NCBI RefSeq assembly: GCF_018455725.1
Contig: NZ_JAHCLR010000028.1
Coordinates: forward strand, 19,526-83,525
Direction of reading: 5' to 3'
DNA from: Mycolicibacter acidiphilus
Lineage (GTDB): Bacteria > Actinomycetota > Actinomycetes > Mycobacteriales > Mycobacteriaceae
DNA: 64,000 nucleotides
Shown here: piece after piece, positions 18,360 through 27,249 of the stretch
Layout of the letters: each line of letters starts with the position of its first letter
How positions within the stretch are numbered: position 1 is the first letter of the stretch
The notes under the pieces: model-generated
What the model was told of the DNA's origin: nothing
The model's input: the letters and a program-made list of their open reading frames with translations, nothing else
Databases searched by the model: none
Position numbers and translations under genes: made by a program

Positions 18360-19274
18360 GTGACGGTGCCACTTCCTGAACCGCGCTGGATCGACGTCGC
18401 CGCCCCGGCCGTCCAACTCAAGGCGCTGACCTGGGGCGCGCCGACCGCCCCGATCGCACTGTGCCTGCACGGGTTCCCCGACACCGCCTACGGCTGGCGC
18501 AAAATCGCCCCGCGACTGGTCGCCGACGGCTGGCGGGTGGTCGCGCCGTTCCTGCGCGGTTACGCGCCGTCGTCGATCCCGACCGACGGCAGCTATCACA
18601 TCGGCGCGCTGATGGACGACGCACTGCGCGTGCGCGACGCCGCCGGCGGCACCGATCGCGACGTGGTGATCGGGCACGACTGGGGCGCGATGACGGCCGC
18701 CGGCCTGGCCGCGATGCCCCAGAGCCCGTTCGCCAAGGCCGTGATCATGTCGGTGCCGCCCGCAGCAACGCTGCGCCCGGACCGGCTGATCGAGCGGCTC
18801 CGGCTGGCCCGGCAGCTGCCCGGGCAGGCGCTGCGCAGCTGGTACATCGGCTACTTCCAGCTGCCGCGCCTGCCGGAACTGTCCGCCCGGTGGGTGCTGC
18901 CGCTGCTGTGGCGCCGCTGGTCGCCGGGGTATCACGCCGCCGACGATCTGCGGCACGTCGAAGCCGCCATCGGCACACCGGAGGGCTGGCACGCCGCGCT
19001 CGGACCGTACCGCGCGCTGCGCAGCGGCCGCCCGCCCGAGCCGTACGCCGACCTGCACCGATACTGGCTGACCTCACCGCGGCTACCCAGCCTGTACCTG
19101 CACGGCCGCGACGACGGTTGCATGACAGCCGATTTCACGCGCTGGGTGGAGCAGGCGCTGCCGGTCGGCGGCGCGGTGGCCGTCGTCGACCACGCCGGAC
19201 ACTTCCTGCAACTCGAACAGCCCGACGAGGTGGCCGATCTGGTGCTGGACTTCATCGGCTCCGCACGCCGCTGA
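18360..19274 (+). CDS. Alpha/beta-fold hydrolase, epoxide-hydrolase-like
   Basis: 304 residues from GTG 18360 (GTG 18366 is also possible). HGFPDTAYGW supplies the oxyanion-hole HGxP motif, GHDWGA carries the nucleophile Asp107, and DHAGHFLQLE holds the catalytic His; the Asp nucleophile fits epoxide hydrolases and haloalkane dehalogenases rather than esterases. LHRYWL in the cap could provide an activating Tyr. Position matches ephC/Rv1124. It overlaps the next gene by one base (TGATG), so the two are coupled. Confidence 0.8.
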   Translation: MTVPLPEPRWIDVAAPAVQLKALTWGAPTAPIALCLHGFPDTAYGWRKIAPRLVADGWRVVAPFLRGYAPSSIPTDGSYHIGALMDDALRVRDAAGGTDRDVVIGHDWGAMTAAGLAAMPQSPFAKAVIMSVPPAATLRPDRLIERLRLARQLPGQALRSWYIGYFQLPRLPELSARWVLPLLWRRWSPGYHAADDLRHVEAAIGTPEGWHAALGPYRALRSGRPPEPYADLHRYWLTSPRLPSLYLHGRDDGCMTADFTRWVEQALPVGGAVAVVDHAGHFLQLEQPDEVADLVLDFIGSARR

Positions 19275-20509
19275 TGCGCGGGCAGCGGATGGCCGCCGCC
19301 GACGCGCAGTTCTACTGGATGTCGGCGAAGCTGCCCAGCGACCAGTTCCTGCTCTACGCGTTCGCCGGGGTGCCCGATGATCCTGCTGCCGCGATCGCCA
19401 CGGCGCGCGACCGAGCGCGACGCGTCCCGGACCTGACGATGCGGGTTGCCGACGCCGGCGCGCTGAGGTACCCGCGGTGGGTGCCGTCCGCCTGCTGCGC
19501 CGACGCCGTCCGGCATGAGGTCGACGACTGGGCGGGCTGTCTGGCGGCGATCGTCCGGCTCACCGAGACCCAACTCGATGCCGCGGTGGCGCCGTGGCTG
19601 CTGCATGTGTTCACCCCGGTGCACGCCATCCCCGGTCATGATGGGGCCGGCACGGTGGTGGTGCTGCAGATCGCCCACGCCCTCGCCGACGGAGCGCGAG
19701 CCTCGGCGTTGGCCGCCTGGATGTTCGGGCGTGCCGAACCGGTGCCCGCCGTCCGCGCCCCGCGACCGGGCTTGCTGCCGGTGCGTGCCGTCGGCGCCGC
19801 CCGTGCGTATCGCCGCCAGCAGGCCGACGTGGCCGCCGGCCTGCTGCCGCCGCCGGCCGGCACCCGGCCGGCGCTGTCGACCAACAACCGGCCCGACGGC
19901 CCGCGGATCGTCCGAACCCTGGTGCGCAACCGTGCGCAGTTGGGCGGGGGAACGGTCACGGTGGCGGCGCTGTCCGCGGTGGCCACCGCCCTGTCGGGCT
20001 ACCTCGGCGAGCCGTGCGCCACCCTCGGCGCTGAGGTGCCGATGACCAAATCCGTTGTGCGCCAAGCCCGCAACCACTTCGGCAATGTCTCGGTCGGCCT
20101 GCACCCGCAGTTGGACCCGCCGGAACGCAAACAGCGGATCGCCGCCGAACTGGCAGACCGCCGCCGCCGGCTGCAGCATCCCGCGGTGACCGCGTCGGAT
20201 CGGGCGCTGGCGGTGGTGCCGGCTGCGCTCCTGCGTTGGGGGGCCGCCCAGTTCGACCCGCAGCTGCGCTCGGCGCAGGTGACCGGCAACACCGTGGTGT
20301 CCAGCGTGTATCGCGGGGCGGCGGATCTGCGGTTCGGCGGGATCCCGGTGCTGCTGACCGCCGGATTCCCGGCGCTGTCACCGATGATGGGCTTGACCCA
20401 CGGCGTGCATGGAATCGGCGACACCGTCGTGGTCAGTGTGCACGCGTCACGGTCGGCGATCGCCGACATCGACCGATACGTCGGACTTTTGGACGAGGCA
20501 CTTCGCTGA
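19274..20509 (+). CDS. WS/DGAT-like (wax ester/triacylglycerol synthase family) acyltransferase
   Basis: 411 residues from ATG 19274, which overlaps the upstream stop. The acyl-CoA:alcohol acyltransferase motif HHxxxDG appears as AHALADG (134-140): the catalytic second His and DG are kept, the first His is Ala. Later blocks (AEVPMTKSVVRQARNHFGN, then TGNTVVSSVYRG) match the C-terminal WS/DGAT domain. It is about 50 residues shorter than typical enzymes. A role in lipid ester synthesis is plausible; position matches Rv1125. Pairing with an epoxide hydrolase suggests lipid metabolism. Confidence 0.75.
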   Translation: MRGQRMAAADAQFYWMSAKLPSDQFLLYAFAGVPDDPAAAIATARDRARRVPDLTMRVADAGALRYPRWVPSACCADAVRHEVDDWAGCLAAIVRLTETQLDAAVAPWLLHVFTPVHAIPGHDGAGTVVVLQIAHALADGARASALAAWMFGRAEPVPAVRAPRPGLLPVRAVGAARAYRRQQADVAAGLLPPPAGTRPALSTNNRPDGPRIVRTLVRNRAQLGGGTVTVAALSAVATALSGYLGEPCATLGAEVPMTKSVVRQARNHFGNVSVGLHPQLDPPERKQRIAAELADRRRRLQHPAVTASDRALAVVPAALLRWGAAQFDPQLRSAQVTGNTVVSSVYRGAADLRFGGIPVLLTAGFPALSPMMGLTHGVHGIGDTVVVSVHASRSAIADIDRYVGLLDEALR

Positions 20510-20524
20510 GCGTTAGTTTGACGT

Positions 20525-21031
20525 ATGGCTACCGACGTCGCGCTGCTGATCCTGCGTCTGGTCCTCGGGCTGACACTGGCCGCACACGGGCTGAACAAAT
20601 TCTTCGGCGGCGGCCGGATTCCCGGCACCGCGCGGTGGTTCGAGAGCATCGGTATGAAGCCCGGGCGACTGCACGCACTGGCCGCGGCCTGCACGGAGAT
20701 CGCTGCGGGGCTGGGTCTGGCCGCCGGGCTGCTCACCCCGATCCCAGCGGCCGGTTTCGTCGCGCTGATGGTGGTCGCGGTCTGGACGGTGCACCGGCCG
20801 CACGGTTTCTTCGTCTTCCAGGAGGGCTGGGAGTACAACCTGGTGCTGGCGGTCAGCGCCGTGGTGGTCGCGATGCTCGGGGCCGGCCGCTTCAGCCTGG
20901 ACCGTGTGCTGTTCTGCCAGGACTGGTGCGCCGGCTGGCCGGGCCTGCTGATCGCGACCGGACTCGGGTTGGCGGGCGCGATCGGACAACTGGTGCTGTT
21001 CTATCGGCCGCCGGTCAAGACGGCCGAATGA
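20525..21031 (+). CDS. DoxX family membrane protein
   Basis: 168 residues with four hydrophobic helices. The DoxX signature LRLVLGLTLAAHGLNKFFGGG is at the N-terminus, followed by GRLHALAAACTEIAAGLGLAAGLLTP. DoxX proteins are small integral membrane subunits linked to quinol oxidase or thiol-redox complexes (in mycobacteria, a complex with SodA and SseA). No partner is adjacent. Its end overlaps the convergent prpR gene by 17 bp. Confidence 0.85.
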   Translation: MATDVALLILRLVLGLTLAAHGLNKFFGGGRIPGTARWFESIGMKPGRLHALAAACTEIAAGLGLAAGLLTPIPAAGFVALMVVAVWTVHRPHGFFVFQEGWEYNLVLAVSAVVVAMLGAGRFSLDRVLFCQDWCAGWPGLLIATGLGLAGAIGQLVLFYRPPVKTAE

Positions 21032-22439
21032 CCGGCGAATAGGGCAGTCCGCTGCTGGCGTTCTCGTCGACGACGACGCGCCGGCCCAGGTAGGGGAATG
21101 CGCGCTGGGCGCAGTCCTCCCGCGGACAGATCTTGCAGCCCGCGCCGATCGGCACGACGGTGGTCGGGTCACCCAGTGCGACACCGGTGGAGTACACCAG
21201 CTTCTCGGCGTGCACCAGATCGCAGCCCAGCCCGATCGCGAAACTCTTGCGCTGCCCCAGGTAACCGCGGCCCTCCGGAACGGTGGTGGTGGCGATCCAG
21301 AAGTACTTGCGTCCGTCGGGCATCTCCGCGACCTGGGTGACGATCCGTCCGGGCTGGGAGAACGCATCGTGCACCACCCACAGCGGGCAGCTGCCGCCGA
21401 CCCGACTGAAGTGAAACCCGGTGGCGGACTGCCGTTTCGAGATGTTGCCGGCCTTGTCGGTGCGGACGAAGATGAACGGCACACCGCGATGCCGCGGCCG
21501 CTGCAGGGTGGACAGCCGGTGGCACACGGTCTCGAATCCCACCTCGAAACGGCGGCCGAGCAGGTCCACGTCGTAACGCAGTTCCCGCGCCGAGCGGTGA
21601 AACATCCGGTACGGCAGCAGAAAAGCCCCCGCGAAATAGTTCGCCAGCCCGATGCGCGCGACGTCGCGGGCCTCCGGGCTGAGCTGCTGATCGTCCGCGA
21701 TGATCTCCGACATCAACTCCGACTGGGTGAGCAGTGCCAACTGGGTGGCGATCTGAAACGCGCGCTGACCGGGCAACAGTGAGTGCGCGATCCGCAGCAC
21801 CCGGGCGTCGGCGTCGAAGACCCGTTTAGCGGGGCCGTCCAACTCGTCGGAGACCACCACGGTGATCCCCAACTCTTCGGCCAGCAGCGTCGCCAACTGG
21901 CCGTCGAGGCCGCCGATCCGCATTCCGTTGCCGACGAACATCTGCTCGGCGGCCGAATCCAGCTCGTCGATGTAGTTGTTGCGGTCGTAGAAGAAATCGC
22001 GGACCTCTTCGAACGGCATCGGGCGTTGCGGAAGTTGCGAAGTCTCGGTGACCGCGTGGGACCGGTATCCCTCCAGTTCCTCGGTGGCATCCCGCAGCCG
22101 GCGGTGCATGGTGACCAGACTCTGTCCGACCGCCGGCATCCGCGCCACCAGCTCCTCGATCTCGGGATCGCTCGCCGCATGCTCACCCGCCGCCGCGGTG
22201 AACACCTCCCGCAGGTCCGCGACCAGCCGGGCATCGGAGTCCGGCGAGAAATACTGTGCGGGCAGGTCGAATCGCTCCGTGAGCACCAGCAGCACCGAGA
22301 CCGTGATCGGCCGCTGGTCGTTCTCCAGCTGGTTGACGTAGCTGGTGGACAGGTTCAGGCTGCGGGCCAACGCCGCCTGCGTCAGGCCGCGTTCTTCGCG
22401 CAGCCGCCGCAGTCGTGCCCCGGAAAACATCTTCGCCAT
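21015..22439 (-). CDS. prpR: PrpR/RamB-type regulator of propionate metabolism
   Basis: 474 residues from ATG 22439 (MAKMFSG). N-terminal XRE helix-turn-helix (LRRLREERGLTQAALARSLN, then STSYVNQLENDQRPIT), an IrrE-like middle (about 160-310), and a C-terminal domain with GAGCKICPREDCAQRAFPYLG whose cysteines resemble the Fe-S/CoA-binding region of M. tuberculosis PrpR. It activates methylcitrate-cycle genes on propionyl-CoA. It diverges from prpDBC, and the shared 120-bp intergenic region holds a RamB-type TTTGCAAA site. Matches Rv1129c in context. Confidence 0.9.
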   Translation of the reverse strand: MAKMFSGARLRRLREERGLTQAALARSLNLSTSYVNQLENDQRPITVSVLLVLTERFDLPAQYFSPDSDARLVADLREVFTAAAGEHAASDPEIEELVARMPAVGQSLVTMHRRLRDATEELEGYRSHAVTETSQLPQRPMPFEEVRDFFYDRNNYIDELDSAAEQMFVGNGMRIGGLDGQLATLLAEELGITVVVSDELDGPAKRVFDADARVLRIAHSLLPGQRAFQIATQLALLTQSELMSEIIADDQQLSPEARDVARIGLANYFAGAFLLPYRMFHRSARELRYDVDLLGRRFEVGFETVCHRLSTLQRPRHRGVPFIFVRTDKAGNISKRQSATGFHFSRVGGSCPLWVVHDAFSQPGRIVTQVAEMPDGRKYFWIATTTVPEGRGYLGQRKSFAIGLGCDLVHAEKLVYSTGVALGDPTTVVPIGAGCKICPREDCAQRAFPYLGRRVVVDENASSGLPYSPVIRPS

Positions 22440-22474
22440 TGTCGACACAGTACCCAACGGGTGCATTCACAACA

Positions 22475-22482
22475 TTTGCAAA
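22475..22482. promoter_or_regulatory. RamB/PrpR operator candidate and prpD promoter region
   Basis: Perfect palindrome TTTGCAAA in AACATTTGCAAACG, matching the TTTGCAAA core of RamB sites. It lies 35 bp upstream of the prpR ATG and about 65 bp upstream of TACTGT (22547-22552), which is the likely -10 of leaderless prpD (ATG 22560). Confidence 0.6.
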
Positions 22483-22559
22483 CGCTGGCGAATGAGGACG
22501 CATAAATACGCTTCTACAGGTGATTTCGGGGTTCAGATTTCGGGCGTACTGTGCGAAAT

Positions 22560-24077
22560 ATGTTGATGCACTCCGTTCGAACACACCGCAGCGCAGAGGA
22601 TTTCCCCCGCACCGAGCAACTCGCCTGGAAGATCGCGGAGGTCGCCGTCGACCCGGTCACGGTGCCCGCCGAGACCGAGGCCATGGTGATCAACCGGATC
22701 ATCGACAACGCGGCCGTCAGCGCCGCCTCGGCGGTGCGCCGCCCGGTGACGGTGGCCCGGCAGCAGGCACTGGCGCACCCCGCCCATCCGGATAAGTCCG
22801 GCGGCGCCCAGGTATTCGGTGTGCCGGGCAGCTACTCCGCGGAGTGGGCCGCCTGGGCCAACGGGGTCGCGGTACGCGAACTGGACTTCCACGACACGTT
22901 CCTGGCTGCCGAGTACTCCCACCCCGGCGACAACATTCCGCCGCTGGTCGCCGTCGCCCAGCAACTCGGGGTCTCCGGCGCCGACCTGATCCGCGGACTG
23001 GCCACCGCCTACGAGATCCAAATCGACCTGGTCAAGGGAATGTGCCTGCACGAGCACAAGATCGACCACGTCGCCCACCTCGGCCCGTCGGCAGCCGCCG
23101 GGATCGGCACCATGCTCGGGTTGGACACCGAGACCATCTACCAGGCGATCGGCCAGGCGTTGCACTTGACCACCGCCACCCGCCAGTCCCGCAAGGGGCT
23201 GATCTCCAGCTGGAAGGCGTTCGCCCCGGCCCACGCCGGCAAGATCGCGATCGAGGCGATCGACCGGGCGATGCGCGGCGAGGGCGCACCGGCACCGATC
23301 TGGGAGGGCGAGGACGGTGTCATCGCCTGGCTGCTGTCCGGGCCGGACCACACCTACCGGATCCCGCTGCCCGGCCCCGGCGAAGCCAAACGGGCGATCC
23401 TCGACAGCTACACCAAAGAGCACTCGGCGGAGTATCAGAGTCAGGCGCCGATCGACTTGGCCCGCCGGATGCGGGGGCGCATCGGCGATCTGGATCAGGT
23501 CGCGACGATCGTGCTGCACACCAGCCACCACACCCACTACGTGATCGGCACCGGTTCCGGTGATCCGCAGAAGTTCGATCCGGACGCCTCGCGAGAGACC
23601 CTGGACCACTCGCTGCCCTACATCTTCGCGGTCGCCCTGCAGGACGGCAGCTGGCACCACGAGCGGTCCTACGCACCGGAGCGGGCGCACCGGCCCGACA
23701 CGATCGAGTTGTGGCACAAGATCTCCACCGTCGAGGACCCGGAGTGGACCCGGCGCTACCACTCGACCGACCCGGCCGAGAAGGCGTTCGGCGCCCGCGC
23801 GGAGGTCACGCTGAAGAACGGTGAGGTGATCTCCGACGAACTCGCGGTCGCGGACGCCCACCCGCTCGGCGCAAGGCCGTTCGCCCGCCCGCAGTACGTA
23901 CACAAGTTCACCGAACTCGCCGAGGGGGTGGTGGATCCGGCTGAGCAGCAACGGTTCCTGGCCGTCGCCGAGGGCATCGCCGAGGCGAAAGCCGGCGAGC
24001 TGGGGGCGCTGAACCTGCTGGTGGACCCGCGAGTGCTGGACAAGGCGCCGACGACCCCGCCCGGGATCTTCCGGTGA
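22560..24077 (+). CDS. prpD: 2-methylcitrate dehydratase
   Basis: 505 residues; dehydrates 2-methylcitrate to 2-methylaconitate in the methylcitrate cycle that detoxifies propionyl-CoA from odd-chain fatty acids and sterols. MmgE/PrpD family landmarks: [35 protein letters not shown] and [20 protein letters not shown]. The ATG at 22560 is chosen over GTG 22551 because TACTGT ends 7 nt before it. First gene of prpDBC; the stop overlaps the prpB start. Confidence 0.95.
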   Translation: MLMHSVRTHRSAEDFPRTEQLAWKIAEVAVDPVTVPAETEAMVINRIIDNAAVSAASAVRRPVTVARQQALAHPAHPDKSGGAQVFGVPGSYSAEWAAWANGVAVRELDFHDTFLAAEYSHPGDNIPPLVAVAQQLGVSGADLIRGLATAYEIQIDLVKGMCLHEHKIDHVAHLGPSAAAGIGTMLGLDTETIYQAIGQALHLTTATRQSRKGLISSWKAFAPAHAGKIAIEAIDRAMRGEGAPAPIWEGEDGVIAWLLSGPDHTYRIPLPGPGEAKRAILDSYTKEHSAEYQSQAPIDLARRMRGRIGDLDQVATIVLHTSHHTHYVIGTGSGDPQKFDPDASRETLDHSLPYIFAVALQDGSWHHERSYAPERAHRPDTIELWHKISTVEDPEWTRRYHSTDPAEKAFGARAEVTLKNGEVISDELAVADAHPLGARPFARPQYVHKFTELAEGVVDPAEQQRFLAVAEGIAEAKAGELGALNLLVDPRVLDKAPTTPPGIFR

Positions 24078-24988
24078 GCGGTCTGCTGGGCGCCGCCGCC
24101 AGCCCCGCGGAGAAGCGGTCCCGGTTCCGGGCGGGGTTGAACTCGGGCCGGCTGCAACGGTTCCCGGGTGCGTTCTCCCCGCTGGTGGCCAAACTGATCG
24201 GCGAGATCGGCTTCGAGGGTGTCTACGTCTCCGGTGCGGTGCTGTCGGCGGACCTGGGCCTGCCGGACATCGGGCTGACGACGCTGACCGAGGTCGCAGG
24301 CCGCGGCGGGCAGATCGCCGCGGTCACCGACCTGCCCGCGCTGATCGACGCCGACACCGGGTTCGGTGAGCCGATGAGTGCGGCGCGCACCGTCACCGTG
24401 CTCGAGGACGCCGGCCTGGCCGGCTGTCACCTGGAGGACCAGGTGAATCCGAAGCGGTGCGGGCACCTCGACGGCAAAGCCGTTGTGCCGGCAGCTGAGA
24501 TGGTCAAGCGGCTGCGGGCGGCGATCACCGCACGCCGCGATCCCAACTTCGTGATCTGCGCGCGCACCGACGCCGCCGGCATCGAGGGTCTCGACGCGGC
24601 GATCGACCGGGCCAAGGCTTACGCCGACGCCGGCGCGGACATGATCTTCACCGAGGCGCTGTCCGGTCCGGCGGAGTTCGAGCGGTTCCGCGGCGCGGTC
24701 GACGTGCCGCTGCTGGCCAACATGACCGAGTTCGGCAAGTCGGAGCTGCTGACCGCGGCGCAACTCGGCGACCTGGGCTACAACGTGGTGATCTACCCGG
24801 TCACCACGCTGCGGCTGGCGATGTTCGCCGTCGAATCCGGTCTGCGGGAAATCGATTCCGCGGGAACCCAATCCGGTCTGCTGGATCAGATGCAGCACCG
24901 CAGCCGGCTCTACGAGCTGCTGCGCTACGCCGAATACAACAAGTTCGACGACGACATCTTCAACTTCACGTTAGGAGCTTCGCAGTGA
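24074..24988 (+). CDS. prpB: 2-methylisocitrate lyase
   Basis: 304 residues from GTG 24074 (GTGA overlap with prpD). Cleaves 2-methylisocitrate to pyruvate and succinate. The isocitrate lyase superfamily catalytic motif KRCGH is at 127-131 with Cys129, and DADTGFGEP supplies metal ligands. It overlaps prpC by 4 nt. M. tuberculosis lacks prpB and uses isocitrate lyase for this step, so the dedicated gene separates this organism from the tuberculosis complex. Confidence 0.95.
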   Translation: MSGLLGAAASPAEKRSRFRAGLNSGRLQRFPGAFSPLVAKLIGEIGFEGVYVSGAVLSADLGLPDIGLTTLTEVAGRGGQIAAVTDLPALIDADTGFGEPMSAARTVTVLEDAGLAGCHLEDQVNPKRCGHLDGKAVVPAAEMVKRLRAAITARRDPNFVICARTDAAGIEGLDAAIDRAKAYADAGADMIFTEALSGPAEFERFRGAVDVPLLANMTEFGKSELLTAAQLGDLGYNVVIYPVTTLRLAMFAVESGLREIDSAGTQSGLLDQMQHRSRLYELLRYAEYNKFDDDIFNFTLGASQ

Positions 24989-26118
24989 CGTCACTCGCCC
25001 CCGCCGAACCGCACATCTACAAGGGACTGGCCGGCGTGGTCGTCGACACCACCGCGATCTCCAAGGTGGTGCCCGAGACCAACTCCCTGACCTACCGCGG
25101 CTATCCGGTGCAGGATCTGGCCGCGCACTGCAGCTTCGAGCAGGTCGCCTATCTGCTCTGGCACGGCGAACTGCCCTCGGACGCCGAACTGGCGCTGTTC
25201 AGCCAGCGTGAGCGCGCCAACCGCCGGGTGGACCAGTCGCTGCTGGCGCTGCTGGCCAAGCTGCCCGACACCTGCCACCCGATGGACGTCGTGCGCACCG
25301 CGATCAGCTACCTGGGTGCCGAGGATCCCGCCGAGGATGACTGCACCGAACCGGCGAACGTCGCCAAGGCACTGCGGATGTTCGCGGTGCTACCGACCAT
25401 TGTCGCGGTCGACATGCGCCGTCGCCGTGGGCTCGAACCGATCGCCCCGCACAGTCATCTCGGCTACGCGCAGAACTTCCTGCGGATGTGCTTCGGTGAG
25501 GTGCCCGACCCGGTGGTCGTCTCGGCGTTCGAGCAGTCGATGATCCTGTACGCCGAACACGGTTTCAACGCCTCGACGTTCGCCGCCCGGGTGGTCACCT
25601 CCACCCAGTCCGACATCTACAGCGCGGTGACCGCGGCGATCGGAGCCCTCAAGGGTTCGCTGCACGGCGGGGCCAACGAAGCCGTCATGCACGACATGAT
25701 TGAGATCGGCGACGCCGGCAAGGCCGCGGAATGGTTGCACGGCAAGCTGTCCCGCAAAGAGAAGGTGATGGGCTTCGGGCACCGGGTGTACAAGCACGGC
25801 GACTCGCGGGTGCCCACTATGAAGCAGGCGTTGATCCGCGTCGCCGCTGATCGTGACGGCGGACGCTGGCTGGACATCTACCGGGTGCTGGAAACGGAGA
25901 TGTTCAACGCCACCGGTATCAAGCCCAACCTGGATTTCCCGACCGGCCCCGCCTACTACCTGATGGGCTTCGACATCCCCATGTTCACACCGCTGTTCGT
26001 GATGAGCCGGGTGGTGGGCTGGACCGCCCACGTCATCGAGCAGACCGCGGCCAACGCGCTGATCCGGCCGCTGAGCGCCTACTCCGGCCGGCCGCAGCGC
26101 ACGGTGAAGGTGGTCTGA
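24985..26118 (+). CDS. prpC: 2-methylcitrate synthase/citrate synthase
   Basis: 377 residues from GTG 24985, coupled to prpB. Condenses propionyl-CoA with oxaloacetate. Citrate synthase motifs are LKGSLHGGANEAVM with the first catalytic His, VMGFGHRVYKHGDSRV with the second, and NLDFPTGPAYYLMG with the catalytic Asp. The short, type II-like length fits PrpC/GltA1 (Rv1131 position). The C-terminal RPLSAYSGRPQR is typical. Completes a prpDBC operon under prpR. Confidence 0.95.
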   Translation: MTSLAPAEPHIYKGLAGVVVDTTAISKVVPETNSLTYRGYPVQDLAAHCSFEQVAYLLWHGELPSDAELALFSQRERANRRVDQSLLALLAKLPDTCHPMDVVRTAISYLGAEDPAEDDCTEPANVAKALRMFAVLPTIVAVDMRRRRGLEPIAPHSHLGYAQNFLRMCFGEVPDPVVVSAFEQSMILYAEHGFNASTFAARVVTSTQSDIYSAVTAAIGALKGSLHGGANEAVMHDMIEIGDAGKAAEWLHGKLSRKEKVMGFGHRVYKHGDSRVPTMKQALIRVAADRDGGRWLDIYRVLETEMFNATGIKPNLDFPTGPAYYLMGFDIPMFTPLFVMSRVVGWTAHVIEQTAANALIRPLSAYSGRPQRTVKVV

Positions 26119-26122
26119 GGGG

Positions 26123-27088
26123 TTAGCCTGTGGCCGCGACGCGGGCGGCGGCCGCCCGCTTCGCGTCGCGCTCCAGCAGGTGCGCCCGGCGCTCCTCGAA
26201 GCGGACGACGTCGCTCTGCAGCTTGTCCAGGAACTCGCCCAGCTCGTTGCGGTACTGGTCGCCGCGCGCGCTGAAATCGTTGCGCTCGAACACCTTCCAC
26301 GTCCGCAACAGCGGCATGAGCACCTCGTCGAGGTGCTGGCGCAGATCGTAGATGCCGTGTTTGACCATCAGCACACCGTTGCGCCGCCAGTCGCGCATCC
26401 CGCGGCCGGGCATATCGAACTCCCGGATCACCTTGGTCACCGCCTCGATGGCCTGATCCGGCGCCAGGTTGAACCCCGCCTCCAGGATGTTGCGGTAGAA
26501 CACCGCGTGCAGGTTCTCGTCCTGCGCGATCCGCTTGAGCATGGTGTCGGCGATCGTGTCGTTGCAGACCCGGCCGGTCTGCCGGTGGGTGATCCGGGTG
26601 GCCACCTCTTGGACCGTGACGTAGGCGAGCTGGATGAGCAGTCCCTCGAACTCCTCCGGCGCGTGCACACCGCGGGCCACGTGCTCCATCCGGTCGATCT
26701 CCAACTGCACCGGGTCGACGCTGCGGGTCACCACCAGGTAGTCGCGGATTGCGATGCTGTGCCGGTTCTCCTCGGCCGTCCACCGGCCGACCCAGGTTCC
26801 CCAGGCGCCGTCCACCGACAGGTTCTCGCCGATGTAGCGGTGATAGGACGGCAGGTTGTCCTCGGTCAGCAGGTTGGTGACCATCGCGACGCGGGCGACC
26901 TCGGAGAGCTTCGACTGGCTCTCGATCCAGTCCCGCCCGCCGAGCGCGGCGAAGTTGCGACCGTCGCCCCACGGCACGTAGTCGTGCGGATTCCAGGCTG
27001 CGGTGATCGCCAGATGGCGGTTCAAGGAGTCGGCGACGACCGGCTCCAGCTCAGTGAGCAGTTCAGCCTGGGTCAAGTCCTTGACCAT
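26123..27088 (-). CDS. Acyl-[ACP] desaturase, DesA1-like
   Basis: 321 residues from ATG 27088, chosen because GGGGA lies 7 nt upstream; ATG 27100 is an alternative. Soluble ferritin-fold di-iron desaturase: TEDNLPSYHR and the ExxH motif in WTAEENRHSIAIRDYLVVTR, then QEVATRITHR and the second ExxH, DENLHAVFYRN. It inserts a double bond in acyl-ACP for mycolic or unsaturated fatty acid synthesis. From memory it is closer to DesA1 than DesA2, and is probably a paralogue. Convergent with prpC, 4 bp apart. Confidence 0.85.
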   Translation of the reverse strand: MVKDLTQAELLTELEPVVADSLNRHLAITAAWNPHDYVPWGDGRNFAALGGRDWIESQSKLSEVARVAMVTNLLTEDNLPSYHRYIGENLSVDGAWGTWVGRWTAEENRHSIAIRDYLVVTRSVDPVQLEIDRMEHVARGVHAPEEFEGLLIQLAYVTVQEVATRITHRQTGRVCNDTIADTMLKRIAQDENLHAVFYRNILEAGFNLAPDQAIEAVTKVIREFDMPGRGMRDWRRNGVLMVKHGIYDLRQHLDEVLMPLLRTWKVFERNDFSARGDQYRNELGEFLDKLQSDVVRFEERRAHLLERDAKRAAAARVAATG

Positions 27089-27192
27089 CAATGTCCCCAT
27101 TTTCGTTACGGCGTTCAGCCGTTTGGCCCCCTCGACGAGGCTACACGTGCTAGAGCTTAGGGCCACCTTCCCGCGCCGGGTGATACCGCGGG

Positions 27193-27214
27193 TACTGTGC
27201 GCGACGATCGTCGC
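27193..27214 (+). promoter_or_regulatory. Promoter of the acyl-CoA dehydrogenase gene with palindromic operator
   Basis: TACTGT (27193-27198) is a -10 candidate. The perfect 14-bp palindrome GCGACGATCGTCGC (27201-27214) covers the expected start site, where a dimeric repressor would block initiation. No regulator gene is adjacent. Confidence 0.4.
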
Positions 27215-27249
27215 ACCTGCTGCGGCCGTGACCAAATCTGGAGGTAGCC

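Noticed and set aside
22533-23951. 472-codon minus-strand frame
   Set aside because: Shadow of prpD, which is certain.
24074-24988. Isocitrate lyase (icl) instead of prpB
   Set aside because: About 304 residues is too short for Icl; motif KRCGH and place within prpDBC support methylisocitrate lyase.
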